NCBI GenBank assembly: GCA_945910005.1
Contig: OX246745.1
Span: 37,226,339-37,290,338, forward strand
Source: Isoperla grammatica
Taxonomy: Eukaryota; Arthropoda; Insecta; Plecoptera; Perlodidae
DNA: 64,000 nucleotides
Direction of reading: 5' to 3'
This document shows, piece by piece, positions 20,730 to 33,248 of this stretch (its first letter is position 1; every line of letters starts with the position of its first letter). A program made the translations under genes and the position numbers. The notes beneath the pieces are model-generated. The model saw only the letters and a list, made by a program, of their open reading frames with translations. It did no database searches and was not told where the DNA came from.

Positions 20730-23700
20730 TAGTAAGCCCGGACATGTGTAGTGAGTATAGTAGTGAGTGTGCAATGCTACGCTGCTTCTCTGAGCCAGGC
20801 TGTCAGTCAAGTAAGCCCAGACATGTGGAGTGAGTATAGTATTGAGTGAGTGTGCAATGCTACTTTGCTTCTGTCAGTAAGGCTGTCAGTCTAGTAAGCC
20901 AGGACATGTGTAGTGAGTATAGTAGTGAGTGTGCAATGCTACGCTGCTTCTGTGAGCCAGGCTGTCAGTCTAGTTAGCCCGGACATGTGTAGTGAGTATA
21001 GTAGTGAGTGAGTGTGCAATGCTACGCTGCTTCTGTGAGCCAAGCTGTCAGTCTAGTAAGCCCGGACATGTGTAGTGAGTATAGTAGTGAGTCTGCAATG
21101 CTACGCTGCTTCTGTCAGCCAGGCTGTCAGTCTAGTAAGCCCGGACATGTGTAGTGAGTATAGTAGTGAGTGAGTGTGCAATGCTACGCTGCTTCTGTCA
21201 GCCAGGCTGTCAGTCTAGTAAGCCCGGACATGTGTAGTGAGTATAGTAGTGAGTGAGTGTGCAATGCTACGCTGCTTCTGTCAGCCAGGCTGTAAGTCTT
21301 GTAAGCCCGGACATGTGTAGTGAGTATAGTATTGAGTGAGTGTGCAATGCTACGCTGCTTCTGTGAGCCAGGCTGTCAGTCTAGTAAGCCCGGACATGTG
21401 TAATGAGTATAGTAATAAGTGTGCAATGCTACGCTGCTTCTGTCAGCCAGGCTGTCAGTCTAGTAAGCCCGGACATGTGAAGTGAGTAAAGTAGTGAGTG
21501 TGCAATGCTACGCTGCTTCTGTCAGCCAGGCTGTCAGTCTAGTAAGCCCGGACATGTTATTGAGTATAGTAGTGAGTGTGCATTGCTACGCTGCTTCTGT
21601 GAGCCAGGCTGGCAGTCTAGTAAGCCCAGACATGTGTAGTGAGTATAGTAGTGAGTGAGTGTGCAATGCTACGCTGCTTCTGTGAGCCAGGCTTTCAGTC
21701 TAGTAAGCCCGGACATGAAGTAGTGAGTAAAGTAGTGAGTGTGCAATGCTACGCTGCTTCTGTGAGCCAGGCTGTCAGTCTAGTAAGCCCGGACATGTGT
21801 AGTGAGTATGATAGTGAGATTTCAATGCTACGCTGCTTCTGTGAGCCAGGCTGTCAGTCTAGTAAGCCCGGACATGTGTAGTGAGTAAAGTCGTGAGTGT
21901 GCAATGCTACGCTTCTTCTGTCAGCCAGGCTGTCAGTCTAGTAAGCCCGGACATGTGAAGTGAGTACAGTAGTGAGTGTACAATGCAACGCTGCTTCTGT
22001 GAGCCAGGCTGTCAGTCTAGTAAGCCCGGACATGTGTAGTGAGTACAGTCGTGAGTGTACAATGCTACGCTGCTTCTGTGAGCCAGGCTGTCAGTCTAGT
22101 AAGCCGAAACATGTGCAGTGAGTATAGTAGTGAGTGAGTGTGCAATGCTACGTGCTTCTGTCAGCCAGGCTGTGAGTCTAGTAAGCCCGGACATGTGTAG
22201 TGAGTATAGTAGTGAGTGAGGGTGCAATGCTACGCTGCTTCTGTCAGCCAGGCTGTGAGTCTAGTAAGCCCGGACATGTGTATTGAGTATAGTAGTGAGT
22301 GTGCAATGCTACGCTGCTTCTGTCAGCCAGGCTGTCAGTCTAGTAAGCCCGGACATGTGTAGTGAGTATAGTAGTAAGTGTGCAATGCTACGCTGCTTCT
22401 GTCAGCCGGGCTGTCAGTCTAGTAAGCCCGGACATGTGTAGTGAGTTTAGTAGTGAGTGTGCAATGCTACGCTGCTTCTGTGAGCCAGGCTGTCTGTCTA
22501 GTAAGCCCGGACATGTGTAGTGAGTATAGTAGTGAGTGTGCAATGCAACGCTGCTTCTGTCAGCCAGGCTGTCAGTCTTGTAAGCCCGGCCACGTGTAGT
22601 GAGTATAGAAGTGAGTGAGTGTGCAATGCTACGCTGCTTCTGTCAGCCAGGCTGTCAGTCAAGTAAGCCCGGACATGTGTATTGAGTAATTTTGAGTGTG
22701 CAATGCTACGCTGCTTCTGTCAGCCAGGCTGTCAGTCTAGTAAGCCCGGACATGTGAAGTGTGTATAGTTGTGAGTGTGCAATGCTACGCTGCTTGTGTG
22801 AGCCAAGCTGGCAGGCTAGTAAGCCCGCACATGTGTAGTGAGTATAGTAATGAGTGAGTGTGCAATGCTACGCTGCTTCCGTAAGCCAGGCAGTCAGTCT
22901 AGTAAGCCCGGACATGTGTAGTGAGTACAGTTGTGAGTGTACAATGCTACGCTGCTTCTGTGAGCCAGGCTGTCAGTCTAGTAAGCCCGGACATGTGTAG
23001 TGAGTATAGTAGTGAGTGTGCAATGCTACGCTGCTTCTGTCAGCCAGGCTGTCAGTCTAGTTACCCCGGACATGTGTAGTGAGTGAGTGTGTAATGTTAC
23101 GCTACTTCTGTGAGCCAGGCTGTCAGTCTAGTAAGCCCGAACATGTGTAGTGAGTATAGAAGTGAGTGAGTATGCAATGCTACGCTGCTTATGTCAGCCA
23201 GGCAGTCAGTCTAGTAAGCCTAGACATGTGTAGTGAGTACAGTAGTGAGTGTACAATGCTACGCTGCTTCTGTGAGCCAGGCTGTCAGTCTAGTAAGCCC
23301 GGACATGTGTAGTGAGTATAGTAGTAAGTGTGCAATGCTACGCTGCTTCTGTCAGCCAGGCTGTCAGTCTAGTAAGCCCGGACATGTGTTGTGAGTAAAG
23401 TAGTGAGTGGGCTGAGCTACGCTGCTTCTGTCAGCCAGGCTGTCAGTCTAGTAAGCACGGACATGTGTAGTGAGTATAGTAGTGAGTGTGCAATGCTACG
23501 CTGCTTCTGTGAGCCAGGCTGTCAGTCTAGTAAGCCCGGACATGTGTATGAGTATAGTAGTGAGTGTGCAATGCTACGCTACTTCTGTCAGCCAGGCTGT
23601 CAGTCTAGTAAGCCCGGACATGTGTTGTGAGTATAGTAGTGAGTGTGCAATGCTACGCTGCTTCTGTCAGCCAGGCTGTCAGTCTAGTAAGCCCGGACAT

Positions 23701-25919
23701 GTGTATGAGTATAGTAGTGAGTGTGCAATGCTACGCTACTTCTGTCAGCCAGGCTGTCAGTCTAGTAAGCCCGGACATGTGTTGTGAGTATAGTAGTGAG
23801 TGTGCAATGCTACGCTGCTTCTGTCAGCCAGGCTGTCAGTCTAGTAAACCTGGACATGAGTAGTGAGTATAGTAGTGAGTGTGCAATGCTACGCTGCTTC
23901 TGTGAGCCAGGCTGTCAGTCTAGTAAGCCCGGACATGTGAAGTGAGTACAGTAGTGAGTGTACAATGCTACGAAGCTTCTGTAAGCCAGGCTGTCAGTCT
24001 AGTAAGCCCGGACATGTGTAGTGAGTTTAGTAGTGAGTGTGCAATGCTAAGCTGCTTCTGTCAGTCAGGCTGTCGGCCTAGTAAGCCCGGACATGTGAAG
24101 TGAGTATAGTCGTTAGTGTGCAATGCTACGCTTCTTCTGTGAGCGGGCCTTCAGTCTAATAAGCCCGGACATGTGTAGTGAGTTTAGTAGTGAGTGTGCA
24201 TTGCTACGCTGCTTCTGTCAGCCAGGCTGTCAGTATAGTAAGCCCGGACATGTGTAGTGAGTATAGTCGTTAGTGTGCAATGCTACGCTGCTTCTGTGAG
24301 CCAGGCTGTCAGTCTAGTAAGCCCGGACATGTGTAGTGAGTATAGTAGTGAGTGTGCAATGCTACGCTGCTTCTGTGAGCCAGGCTGTCAGTCTAGTAAG
24401 CCCGGACATGTGTAGTGAGTATAGTAGTGAGTGTGCAATGCTACGCTGCTTCTGTCAGCCAGGCTGTCAGTCTAGTAAACCTGGACATGAGTAGTGAGTA
24501 TAGTAGTGAGTGTGCAATGCTACGCTACTTCTGTGTGCCAGGCTGTCAGTCTAGTAAGCCCGGACATGTCTAGTGAGTACAGTAGTGAGTGTACAATGCT
24601 ACGAAGCTTCTGTAAGCCAGGCTGTCAGTCTAGTAAGCCCGGACATGTGTAGTGAGTATATTAGTGAGTGAGTGTGCAATGCTACGCTACTTTTGTCAGC
24701 CTGGCTGTCAGTCTAGTAAGCCCGGACATGTGTAGTGAGTTTAGTAGTGAGTGTGCAATGCTAAGCTGCTTCTGTCAGTCAGGCTTTTAGTCTAGTAAGC
24801 CCGAACATGTGTAGTGAGTATAGTAGTGAGTGAGTGTGCAACGCTACGCTGTTTCTGTGAGCCAGGCTGTCAGTCTAGTAAGCCCGGACATGTGTAGTGA
24901 GTATAGTAGTGAGTGTGCAATGCTACGCTGATTCTGTCAGCCAGGCTTTTAGTCTAGTAAGCCCGGACATGTGTAGTGAGTATAGTAGTGAGTGTGCAAT
25001 GCTACGCTGATTCTGTCAGCCAGGCTTTTAGTCTAGTAAGCCCGAACATGTGTAGTGAGTATAGTAGTGAGTGAGTGTGCAACGCTACGCTGTTTCTGTG
25101 AGCCAGGCTGTCAGTCTAGTAAGCCCGGACATGTGTAGTGAGTATAGTAGTGAGTGTGCAATTCTTCGCTGCTTCTGTCAGCAAGGCTGTCAGTCTAGTA
25201 AGCCCGGATATGTGTAGTGAGTATAGTAGTGAGTGAGTGTGCAATGCTACGCTGCTTCTGTGAGCCAGGCTGTCAGTCTAGTAAGCCCGGACATGTGTAG
25301 AGAGTATAGTAGTGAGTGTGCAATGCTACGTTGAGGCTGTGAGCCAGGCTGTCAGTCTAGTAAGCAAGGACATGTGTAGTGAGTATAGTAGTGAGTGTGC
25401 AATGCTACGTTGCTTCTGTGAGCCAGGCTGTCAGTCTAGTAAGCCCGGACATGTGTAGTGAGTATAGTAGTGAGTGGGCTGAGCTACGCTGCTTCTGTCA
25501 GCCAGGCTGTCAGTCTAGTTAGCCCGGACATGTGTAGTGAGTATAGTAGTGAGTGAGTGTGCAATGCTACGCTGCTTCTGTCAGCAAGGCTTTCAGTCTA
25601 GTAAGCCCGGACATGTGTTGTGAGTATAGTAGTGAGTGTGCAATGCTACGCTGCTTCTGTGAGCCAGGCTGTCAGTCTAGTAAGCCCGGACATGTGTATG
25701 AGTATAGTAGTGAGTGTGCAATGCTACGCTACTTCTGTCAGCCAGGCTGTCAGTCTAGTAAGCCCGGACATGTGTAGTGAGTATAGTAGTGAGTGTGCAA
25801 TGCTACGCTGCTTCTGTTAGCCAGGCTGTCAGTCTAGTAAGCCCGGACATGTGTAGTGAGTATAGTAGTGAGTGAGTGTGCAATGCTACGCTGCTTCTGT
25901 GAGCCAGGTTGTCAGTCTA

Positions 25920-26318
25920 AACTCGGTCCCTATCCAAGATATACGCCGGTAAAGAGGACTCCTCAAAGGGCGGATTATTTCCCGATCACTGTGCAAGGTT
26001 GTAAACGTCAAGCTTGTCACCAGGAAGGATGCACAGTTTTAAAAAAAAAGTGACCACCAATAATATCTATTCAAATAAGAAAGACACCCACCTGGCAATA
26101 GGAAGACGGGGGCTCAGGATTCTGTCCCTTTTCTAAGGGTCGACCATAATTATCTCTTGCTTCGAGGGTCCATGTGGTTTGGAGCTGTCTTTACTATGTA
26201 AGAAGCTAAGTGGTTTGCAAAATAAAGGTGATGATTGACAGCATAAGTCTCCAACAATAAGACACAGTTCCTTTTAGTTCTCATTTTGCCGGCGTGTATC
26301 TTGAATTGGGACCGAGAG
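25920..26318. mobile_element. 399-bp MITE-like element, copy 2
   Basis: Same length, ends, flanking TA (25918-25919 and 26319-26320) and satellite context as the element at 20331. It differs by TATACGCC in the left inverted repeat (TACACGCC in copy 1) and by AAGAAGCTAAG (AAGAAACTAAG in copy 1). Copies 3 and 4 share both bases. Because the host monomer is the same, this copy arose by duplication of the satellite segment, not by a new insertion. It has no coding capacity. Confidence 0.85.
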
Positions 26319-28659
26319 TAGTAAGCCCGGACATGTGTAGTGAGTATAGTAGTGAGTGTGCAATGCTACGCTGCTTCTCTGAGCCAGGCTGTCAGTCAAG
26401 TAAGCCCAGACATGTGGAGTGAGTATAGTATTGAGTGAGTGTGCAATGCTACTTTGCTTCTGTCAGCCAGGCTGTCAGTCTAGTAAGCCAGGACATGTGT
26501 AGTGAGTATAGTAGTGAGTGTGCAATGCTACGCTGCTTCTGTGAGCCAGGCTGTCAGTCTAGTTAGCCCGGACATGTGTAGTGAGTATAGTAGTGAGTGA
26601 GTGTGCAATGCTACGCTGCTTCTGTGAGCCAAGCTGTCAGTCTAGTAAGCCCGGACATGTGTAGTGAGTATAGTAGTGAGTCTGCAATGCTACGCTGCTT
26701 CTGTCAGCCAGGCTGTCAGTCTAGTAAGCCCGGACATGTGTAGTGAGTATAGTAGTGAGTGAGTGTGCAATGCTACGCTGCTTCTGTCAGCCAGGCTGTC
26801 AGTCTAGTAAGCCCGGACATGTGTAGTGAGTATAGTAGTGAGTGAGTGTGCAATGCTACGCTGCTTCTGTCAGCCAGGCTGTAAGTCTTGTAAGCCCGGA
26901 CATGTGTAGTGAGTATAGTATTGAGTGAGTGTGCAATGCTACGCTGCTTCTGTGAGCCAGGCTGTCAGTCTAGTAAGCCCGGACATGTGTAATGAGTATA
27001 GTAATAAGTGTGCAATGCTACGCTGCTTCTGTCAGCCAGGCTGTCAGTCTAGTAAGCCCGGACATGTGAAGTGAGTATAGTAGTGAGTGTGCAATGCTAC
27101 GCTTCTTCTGTCAGCCAGGCTGTCAGTCTAGTAAGCCCGGACATGTTATTGAGTATAGTAGTGAGTGTGCATTGCTACGCTGCTTCTGTGAGCCAGGCTG
27201 GCAGTCTAGTAAGCCCAGACATGTGTAGTGAGTATAGTAGTGAGTGAGTGTGCAATGCTACGCTGCTTCTGTGAGCCAGGCTGTCAGTCTAGTAAGCCCG
27301 GACATGTGTAGTGAGTATGATAGTGAGATTGCAATGCTACGCTGCTTCTGTGAGCCAGGCTGTCAGTCTAGTAAGCCCGGACATGTGTAGTGAGTAAAGT
27401 CGTGAGTGTGCAATGCTACGCTTCTTCTGTCAGCCAGGCTGTCAGTCTAGTAAGCCCGGACATGTGAAGTGAGTACAGTAGTGAGTGTACAATGCAACGC
27501 TGCTTCTGTGAGCCAGGCTGTCAGTCTAGTAAGCCCGGACATGTGTCGTGAGTATAGTAGTGAGTGTGCAATGCTACGCTGCTTCTGTGAGCCAGGCTGT
27601 CAGTCTAGTAAGCCCGGACATGTGTAGTGAGTACAGTCGTGAGTGTACAATGCTACGCTGCTTCTGTGAGCCAGGCTGTCAGTCTAGTAAGCCGAAACAT
27701 GTGCAGTGAGTATAGTAGTGAGTGAGTGTGCAATGCTACGTGCTTCTGTCAGCCAGGCTGTGAGTCTAGTAAGCCCGGACATGTGTAGTGAGTATAGTAG
27801 TGAGTGAGGGTGCAATGCTACGCTGCTTCTGTCAGCCAGGCTGTGAGTCTAGTAAGCCCGGACATGTGTATTGAGTATAGTAGTGAGTGTGCAATGCTAC
27901 GCTGCTTCTGTCAGCCAGGCTGTCAGTCTAGTAAGCCCGGACATGTGTAGTGAGTATAGTAGTAAGTGTGCAATGCTACGCTGCTTCTGTTAGCCGGGCT
28001 GTCAGTCTAGTAAGCCCGGACATGTGTAGTGAGTTTAGTAGTGAGTGTGCAATGCTACGCTGCTTCTGTGAGCCAGGCTGTCTGTCTAGTAAGCCCGGAC
28101 ATGTGTAGTGAGTATAGTAGTGAGTGTGCAATGCAACGCTGCTTCTGTCAGCCAGGCTGTCAGTCTTGTAAGCCCGGCCACGTGTAGTGAGTATAGAAGT
28201 GAGTGAGTGTGCAATGCTACGCTGCTTCTGTCAGCCAGGCTGTCAGTCAAGTAAGCCCGGACATGTGTATTGAGTAATTTTGAGTGTGCAATGCTACGCT
28301 GCTTCTGTCAGCCAGGCTGTCAGTCTAGTAAGCCCGGACATGTGAAGTGTGTATAGTTGTGAGTGTGCAATGCTACGCTGCTTGTGTGAGCCAAGCTGGC
28401 AGGCTAGTAAGCCCGCACATGTGTAGTGAGTATAGTAATGAGTGAGTGTGCAATGCTACGCTGCTTCCGTCAGCCAGGCAGTCAGTCTAGTAAGCCCGGA
28501 CATGTGTAGTGAGTACAGTTGTGAGTGTACAATGCTACGCTGCTTCTGTGAGCCAGGCTGTCAGTCTAGTAAGCCCGGACATGTGTAGTGAGTATAGTAG
28601 TGAGTGTGCAATGCTACGCTGCTTCTGTCAGCCAGGCTGTCAGTCTAGTTACCCCGGAC

Positions 28660-29129
28660 ATGTGTAGTGAGTGAGTGTGTAATGTTACGCTACTTCTGTG
28701 AGCCAGGCTGTCAGTCTAGTAAGCCCGAACATGTGTAGTGAGTATAGAAGTGAGTGAGTATGCAATGCTACGCTGCTTATGTCAGCCAGGCAGTCAGTCT
28801 AGTAAGCCTGGACATGTGTAGTGAGTACAGTAGTGAGTGTACAATGCTACGCTGCTTCTGTGAGCCAGGCTGTCAGTCTAGTAAGCCCGGACATGTGTAG
28901 TGAGTATAGTAGTAAGTGTGCAATGCTACGCTGCTTCTGTCAGCCAGGCTGTCAGTCTAGTAAGCCCGGACATGTGTTGTGAGTAAAGTAGTGAGTGGGC
29001 TGAGCTACGCTGCTTCTGTCAGCCAGGCTGTCAGTCTAGTAAGCCCGGACATGTGTAGTGAGTATAGTAGTAAGTGTGCAATGCTACGCTGCTTCTGTCA
29101 GCCAGGCTGTCAGTCTAGTAAGCCCGGAC
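28660..29129 (+). repeat. Local tandem duplication of about 470 bp, first copy
   Basis: The short unit GTGAGTGAGTGTGTAATGTT starts the segment and recurs 470 bp downstream, followed by the same order of variants (GAACATG, TATGTCAGCC with GGCAGTCAG, TGTACAATG, GGGCTGAGC). Arrays 4 and 5 have this segment only once before the same flanking units, so the duplication is private to array 3. Limits are approximate because breakpoints fall in identical monomer sequence. Confidence 0.75.
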
Positions 29130-29597
29130 ATGTGTAGTGAGTGAGTGTGTAATGTTACGCTACTTCTGTGAGCCAGGCTACAGTCTAGTAAGCCCGAACA
29201 TGTGTAGTGAGTATAGAAGTGAGTGAGTATGCAATGCTACGCTGCTTATGTCAGCCAGGCAGTCAGTCTAGTAAGCCTGGACATGTGTAGTGAGTACAGT
29301 AGTGAGTGTACAATGCTACGCTGCTTCTGTGAGCCAGGCTGTCAGTCTAGTAAGCCCGGACATGTGTAGTGAGTATAGTAGTAAGTGTGCAATGCTACGC
29401 TGCTTCTGTCAGCCAGGCTGTCAGTCTAGTAAGCCCGGACATGTGTTGTGAGTAAAGTAGTGAGTGGGCTGAGCTACGCTGCTTCTGTCAGCCAGGCTGT
29501 CAGTCTAGTAAGCCCGGACATGTGTAGTGAGTATAGTAGTAAGTGTGCAATGCTACGCTGCTTCTGTCAGCCAGGCTGTCAGTCTAGTAAGCCCGGA
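29130..29597 (+). repeat. Local tandem duplication of about 470 bp, second copy
   Basis: This is the second copy of the preceding segment. It carries GGCTACAGTC near 29177 where the first copy has GGCTGTCAGTC, a 2-bp shortening. It is preceded by CTAGTAAGCCC rather than the CTAGTTACCCC that precedes the first copy. Confidence 0.75.
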
Positions 29598-31843
29598 CAT
29601 GTGTAGTGAGTATAGTAGTAAGTGTGCAATGCTACGCTGCTTCTGTCAGCCAGGCTGTCAGTCTAGTAAGCCCGGACATGTGTTGTGAGTAAAGTAGTGA
29701 GTGGGCTGAGCTACGCTGATTCTGTCAGCCAGGCTTTTAGTCTAGTAAGCCCGGACATGTGTAGTGAGTATAGTAGTGAGTGTGCAATGCTACGCTGATT
29801 CTGTCAGCCAGGCTTTTAGTCTAGTAAGCCCGGACATGTGTAGTGAGTATAGTAGTGAGTGTGCAATGCTACGCTGTTTCTGTGAGCCAGGCTGTCAGTC
29901 TAGTAAGCCCGGACATGTGTAGTGAGTATAGTAGTGAGTGTGCAATTCTTCGCTGCTTCTGTCAGCAAGGCTGTCAGTCTAGTAAGCCCGGATATGTGTA
30001 GTGAGTATAGTAGTGAGTGAGTGTGCAATGCTACGCTGCTTCTGTGAGCCAGGCTGTCAGTCTAGTAAGCCCGGACATGTGTAGAGAGTATAGTAGTGAG
30101 TGTGCAATGCTACGTTGAGGCTGTGAGCCAGGCTGTCAGTCTAGTAAGCAAGGACATGTGTAGTGAGTATAGTAGTGAGTGTGCAATGCTACGTTGCTTC
30201 TGTGAGCCAGGCTGTCAGTCTAGTAAGCCCGGACATGTGTAGTGAGTATAGTAGTGAGTGTGCAATGCCACGCTGCTTCTGTGAGCCAGGCTGTCAGTCT
30301 AGTAAGCCAAGACATGTGAAGTGAGTATAGTAGTGAGTGTGCAATGCTACGCTGCTTCTGTCAGCCAGGCTGTCAGTCTAGTAAGCCCTGACATGTGTAG
30401 TGAGTATAGTAGTGAATGTGTGCAATGCTACGCTGCTTCTGTCAGCCAGGCTGTCAGTCTAGTAAGCCCGGACATGTGTAGTGAGTATAGTAGTGAGATT
30501 GCAATGCTACGCTGCTTTTGTGAGCCAGGCTGTCAATCAAGTAAGCCCGGACATGTGTAGTGAGTATAGTCGTGAGTGTGCAATGCTACGCTGCTTCTGT
30601 CAGCCAGGCTGTCAGTCTAGTAAGCCCGGACATGTGTAGTGAGTATATTAGTGAGTGAGTGTGCAATGCTACGCTGCTTCTGTAAGCCAGGCTGTCAGTC
30701 TAGTAAGCCCTGACATGTGTAGTGAGTATAGTAGTGAATGTGTGCAATGCTACGCTGCTTCTGTCAGCCAGGCTGTCAGTCTAGTAAGCCCGGACATGTG
30801 TAGTGAGTATAGTAGTGAGATTGCAATGCTACGCTGCTTTTGTGAGCCAGGCTGTCAATCAAGTAAGCCCGGACATGTGTAGTGAGTATAGTCGTGAGTG
30901 TGCAATGCTACGCTACTTCTGTTAGCCAGGCTGTCAGTCTAGTAAGCCCGGACATGTAAAGTGAGTACAGTAGTAAGGCTTTTGTGAGCCAGGCTGTCAG
31001 TCTAGTAAGCCCGGACATGTGTAGTGAGTACAGTAGTGAGTGTGCAATGCTACGCTGCTTCTGTGAGCCAGGCTGTCAGTCTAGTAAGCCCGGACATGTG
31101 CAGTGAGTATAGTAGTGAGTGAGTGTGCAATGCCACGCTGCTTCTGTCAGCCAGGCTGTCAGTCTAGTAAGCCCGGACATGTGAAGTGAGTATAGTAGTG
31201 AGTGTGCAATGCTACGCTGCTTCTGTGAGCCAGGCTGTCAGTCTAGTAAGCCCGGACATGTGCAGTGAGTGTAGTAGTGAGTGAGTGTGCAATGCTACGC
31301 TGCTTCTGTCAGCCAGGCTGTGAGTCTAGTAAGCCCGGAAATGTGCAGTGAGTGTAGTAGTGAATGAGTGTGCAATGCTACGCTGCTTCTGTGAGCCAGG
31401 CTGTCAGTCTAGTAAGCCCGGACATGTGCAGTGAGTGTAGTAGTGAGTGAGTGTGCAATGCTACGCTGCTTCTGTCAGCCAGGCTGTGAGTCTAGTACGC
31501 CCGGACATGTGTAATGAGTATGGTAGTGAGTGAGTGTGCAATGCTACGCTGCTTCTGTCAGTCTAGTAGGCCCGGACATGTGTAGTGAGTATAGTAGTAA
31601 GTGAGTGTGCAATGCTACGCTGCTTCTGTCAGCCAGGCTGTCAGTCAAGTAAGCCCAAACATGTGTAGTGAGTATAGAAGTGAGTGAGTGTGCAATGCTA
31701 CGCTGCTTCTGTCAGCCAGGCTGTCAGTCTAGTAATCCCGGACATGTGAAGTGAGTATAGTAGTGAGTGAGTGTGCAATGCTTCGCTGCTTCTGTGAGCC
31801 AGGCTGTCAGTCTAGTAAGCCCGGACATGTGTAGTGAGTATAG

Positions 31844-32317
31844 TAGTAAGTGTGCAATGCTACGCTGCTTCTGTCAGCCGGGCTGTCAGTCTAGTAAGCC
31901 CGGACATGTGTTGTGAGTATAGTAGTGAGTGTGCAATGCTACGCTGCTTCTGTGAGCCAGGCTGTCTGTCTAGTAAGCCCGGACATGTGTAGTGAGTATA
32001 GTAGTGAGTGTGCAATGCAACGCTGCTTCTGTCAGCCAGGCAATCAGTCTAGTAAGCCCGGACATGTGTAGTGAGTATAGTAGTAAGTGTGCAATGCTAC
32101 GCTGCTTCTGTCAGCCGGGCTGTCAGTCTAGTAAGCCCGGACATGTGTAGTGAGTATAGTAGTGAGTGTGCAATGCTACGCTGCTTCTGTGAGCCAGGCT
32201 GTCTGTCTAGTAAGCCCGGACATGTGTAGTGAGTATAGTAGTGAGTGTGCAATGCAACGCTGCTTCTGTCAGCCAGGCAATCAGTCTAGTAAGCCCGGAC
32301 ATGTGTAGTGAGTATAG
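31844..32317 (+). repeat. Duplicated 237-bp trimer upstream of spacer 4
   Basis: Three consecutive A units, marked in order by CAGCCGGGCTG, GCTGTCTGTC and GCAACGCTGC with GGCAATCAG, are repeated once at an offset of exactly 237 bp (3 x 79). The same duplicated trimer sits upstream of spacers 5 (41859-42332) and 6 (52196-52669). Upstream of spacers 3 and 7 the trimer occurs once. The duplication therefore predates the amplification of composites 4 to 6. Confidence 0.85.
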
Positions 32318-32459
32318 TAGTGAGTGTGCAATGCTACGCTGCTTCTGTCAGCCAGGCTGTCAGTCTAGTAAGCCCGGACATGTGTAGTGAGTATAGTAGT
32401 GAGTGTGCAATGCTACGCTGCTTCTGTGAGCCAGGCTGTCAGTTAGTAGGCCCGTACAT

Positions 32460-33248
32460 TGCCCTCGCTGGTTATAGACTGCCGCGGGCTCATAACAGGA
32501 CTCGAAAATCATCTTCCCACATTTACACATTCAAAGAGCGTAGTTCCCATGTCTGAACCATAGATAGCACCATAACGTCCGTAGACAGTATTGATGCACC
32601 TTGCCCAGTGTTTGGCCCCTTCCCCTAGTAGGCCCCTAGTAGGCTCCTTTTTAGCCCCCAGTAAGCCCCCAGTGGTAGGTCGATTTAGGCTGGTATTACA
32701 ACTTATGCCAGAAAGAGAATTATTAGGACCTCTTTTGAGTCATGGGTGCATATTTGAGAGCACTTTTTAAACATCTAGTTTTTCAAATCTGTATTCATCG
32801 CACGTAGCCTTCATCAATATTCCACTTTCTACTTTCTCTCTTCTTCCTACTGGCCAGTCCTCTTCCATCGCCCACAAACCCCGTTAAGGGCAGTATTCCA
32901 GTTTGAAGCGATGGATGAATATGTGATAAATGCCCAATAGAAAAAAGGAATCAAGACAAATCTCGTAAATCGGTTACTGGTTTATTGATAATGAGGGAGC
33001 GAGGTCGATTGTTGCGCGAAAACTACGTAGACCAGTACACACATAGGGAAACTCCCCCTCCCCCCTGCGGAATATTGTAGACCTATATATTATGATAAAG
33101 TGATAAATTTGAAGTAGAACTTGACTTGTTCGTCACATGGCCAGTGGTGGGTGTGGCACCCAGGGGTGTCCAAAAGGTGAATTTTGCTGATTTTGTGACC
33201 ATCAATTATTTTTTTTTTTCAGCCAAACCAATAAACCGACTGATATCT
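32460..33248 (+). other. Spacer S, copy 4 (complete, 789 bp)
   Basis: Nearly identical to copy 3, including TTTGAAGTAG, GGTTTATTG and GCTCATAACAGG. It has 11 T in the run before CAG. The flanking junctions with A (left) and B (right) are the same as in every other complete copy. No coding or RNA gene is apparent. Confidence 0.85.

Larger units (their letters stand above)
20060..32459 (+). repeat. Satellite A array 3 (longest, carries two transposon copies)
   Basis: About 12.4 kb of satellite A interrupted by two copies of the 399-bp inverted-repeat element. The order of variants after the element at 20331 is repeated after the one at 25920. The array therefore contains an internal duplication of about 5.6 kb whose second copy lacks S and B. 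The join lies between about 25.45 and 25.86 kb, where a unit of the downstream type (TGGGCTGAGC, CAAGGCTTTCAG) meets the transposon-proximal units. The two segments differ by whole monomers: the unit beginning GAAGTAGTGAGTAAAG near 21717 is absent after 27300, and the unit beginning GTCGTGAGTATAG near 27546 is absent near 22040. No gene is seen. Confidence 0.9.
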
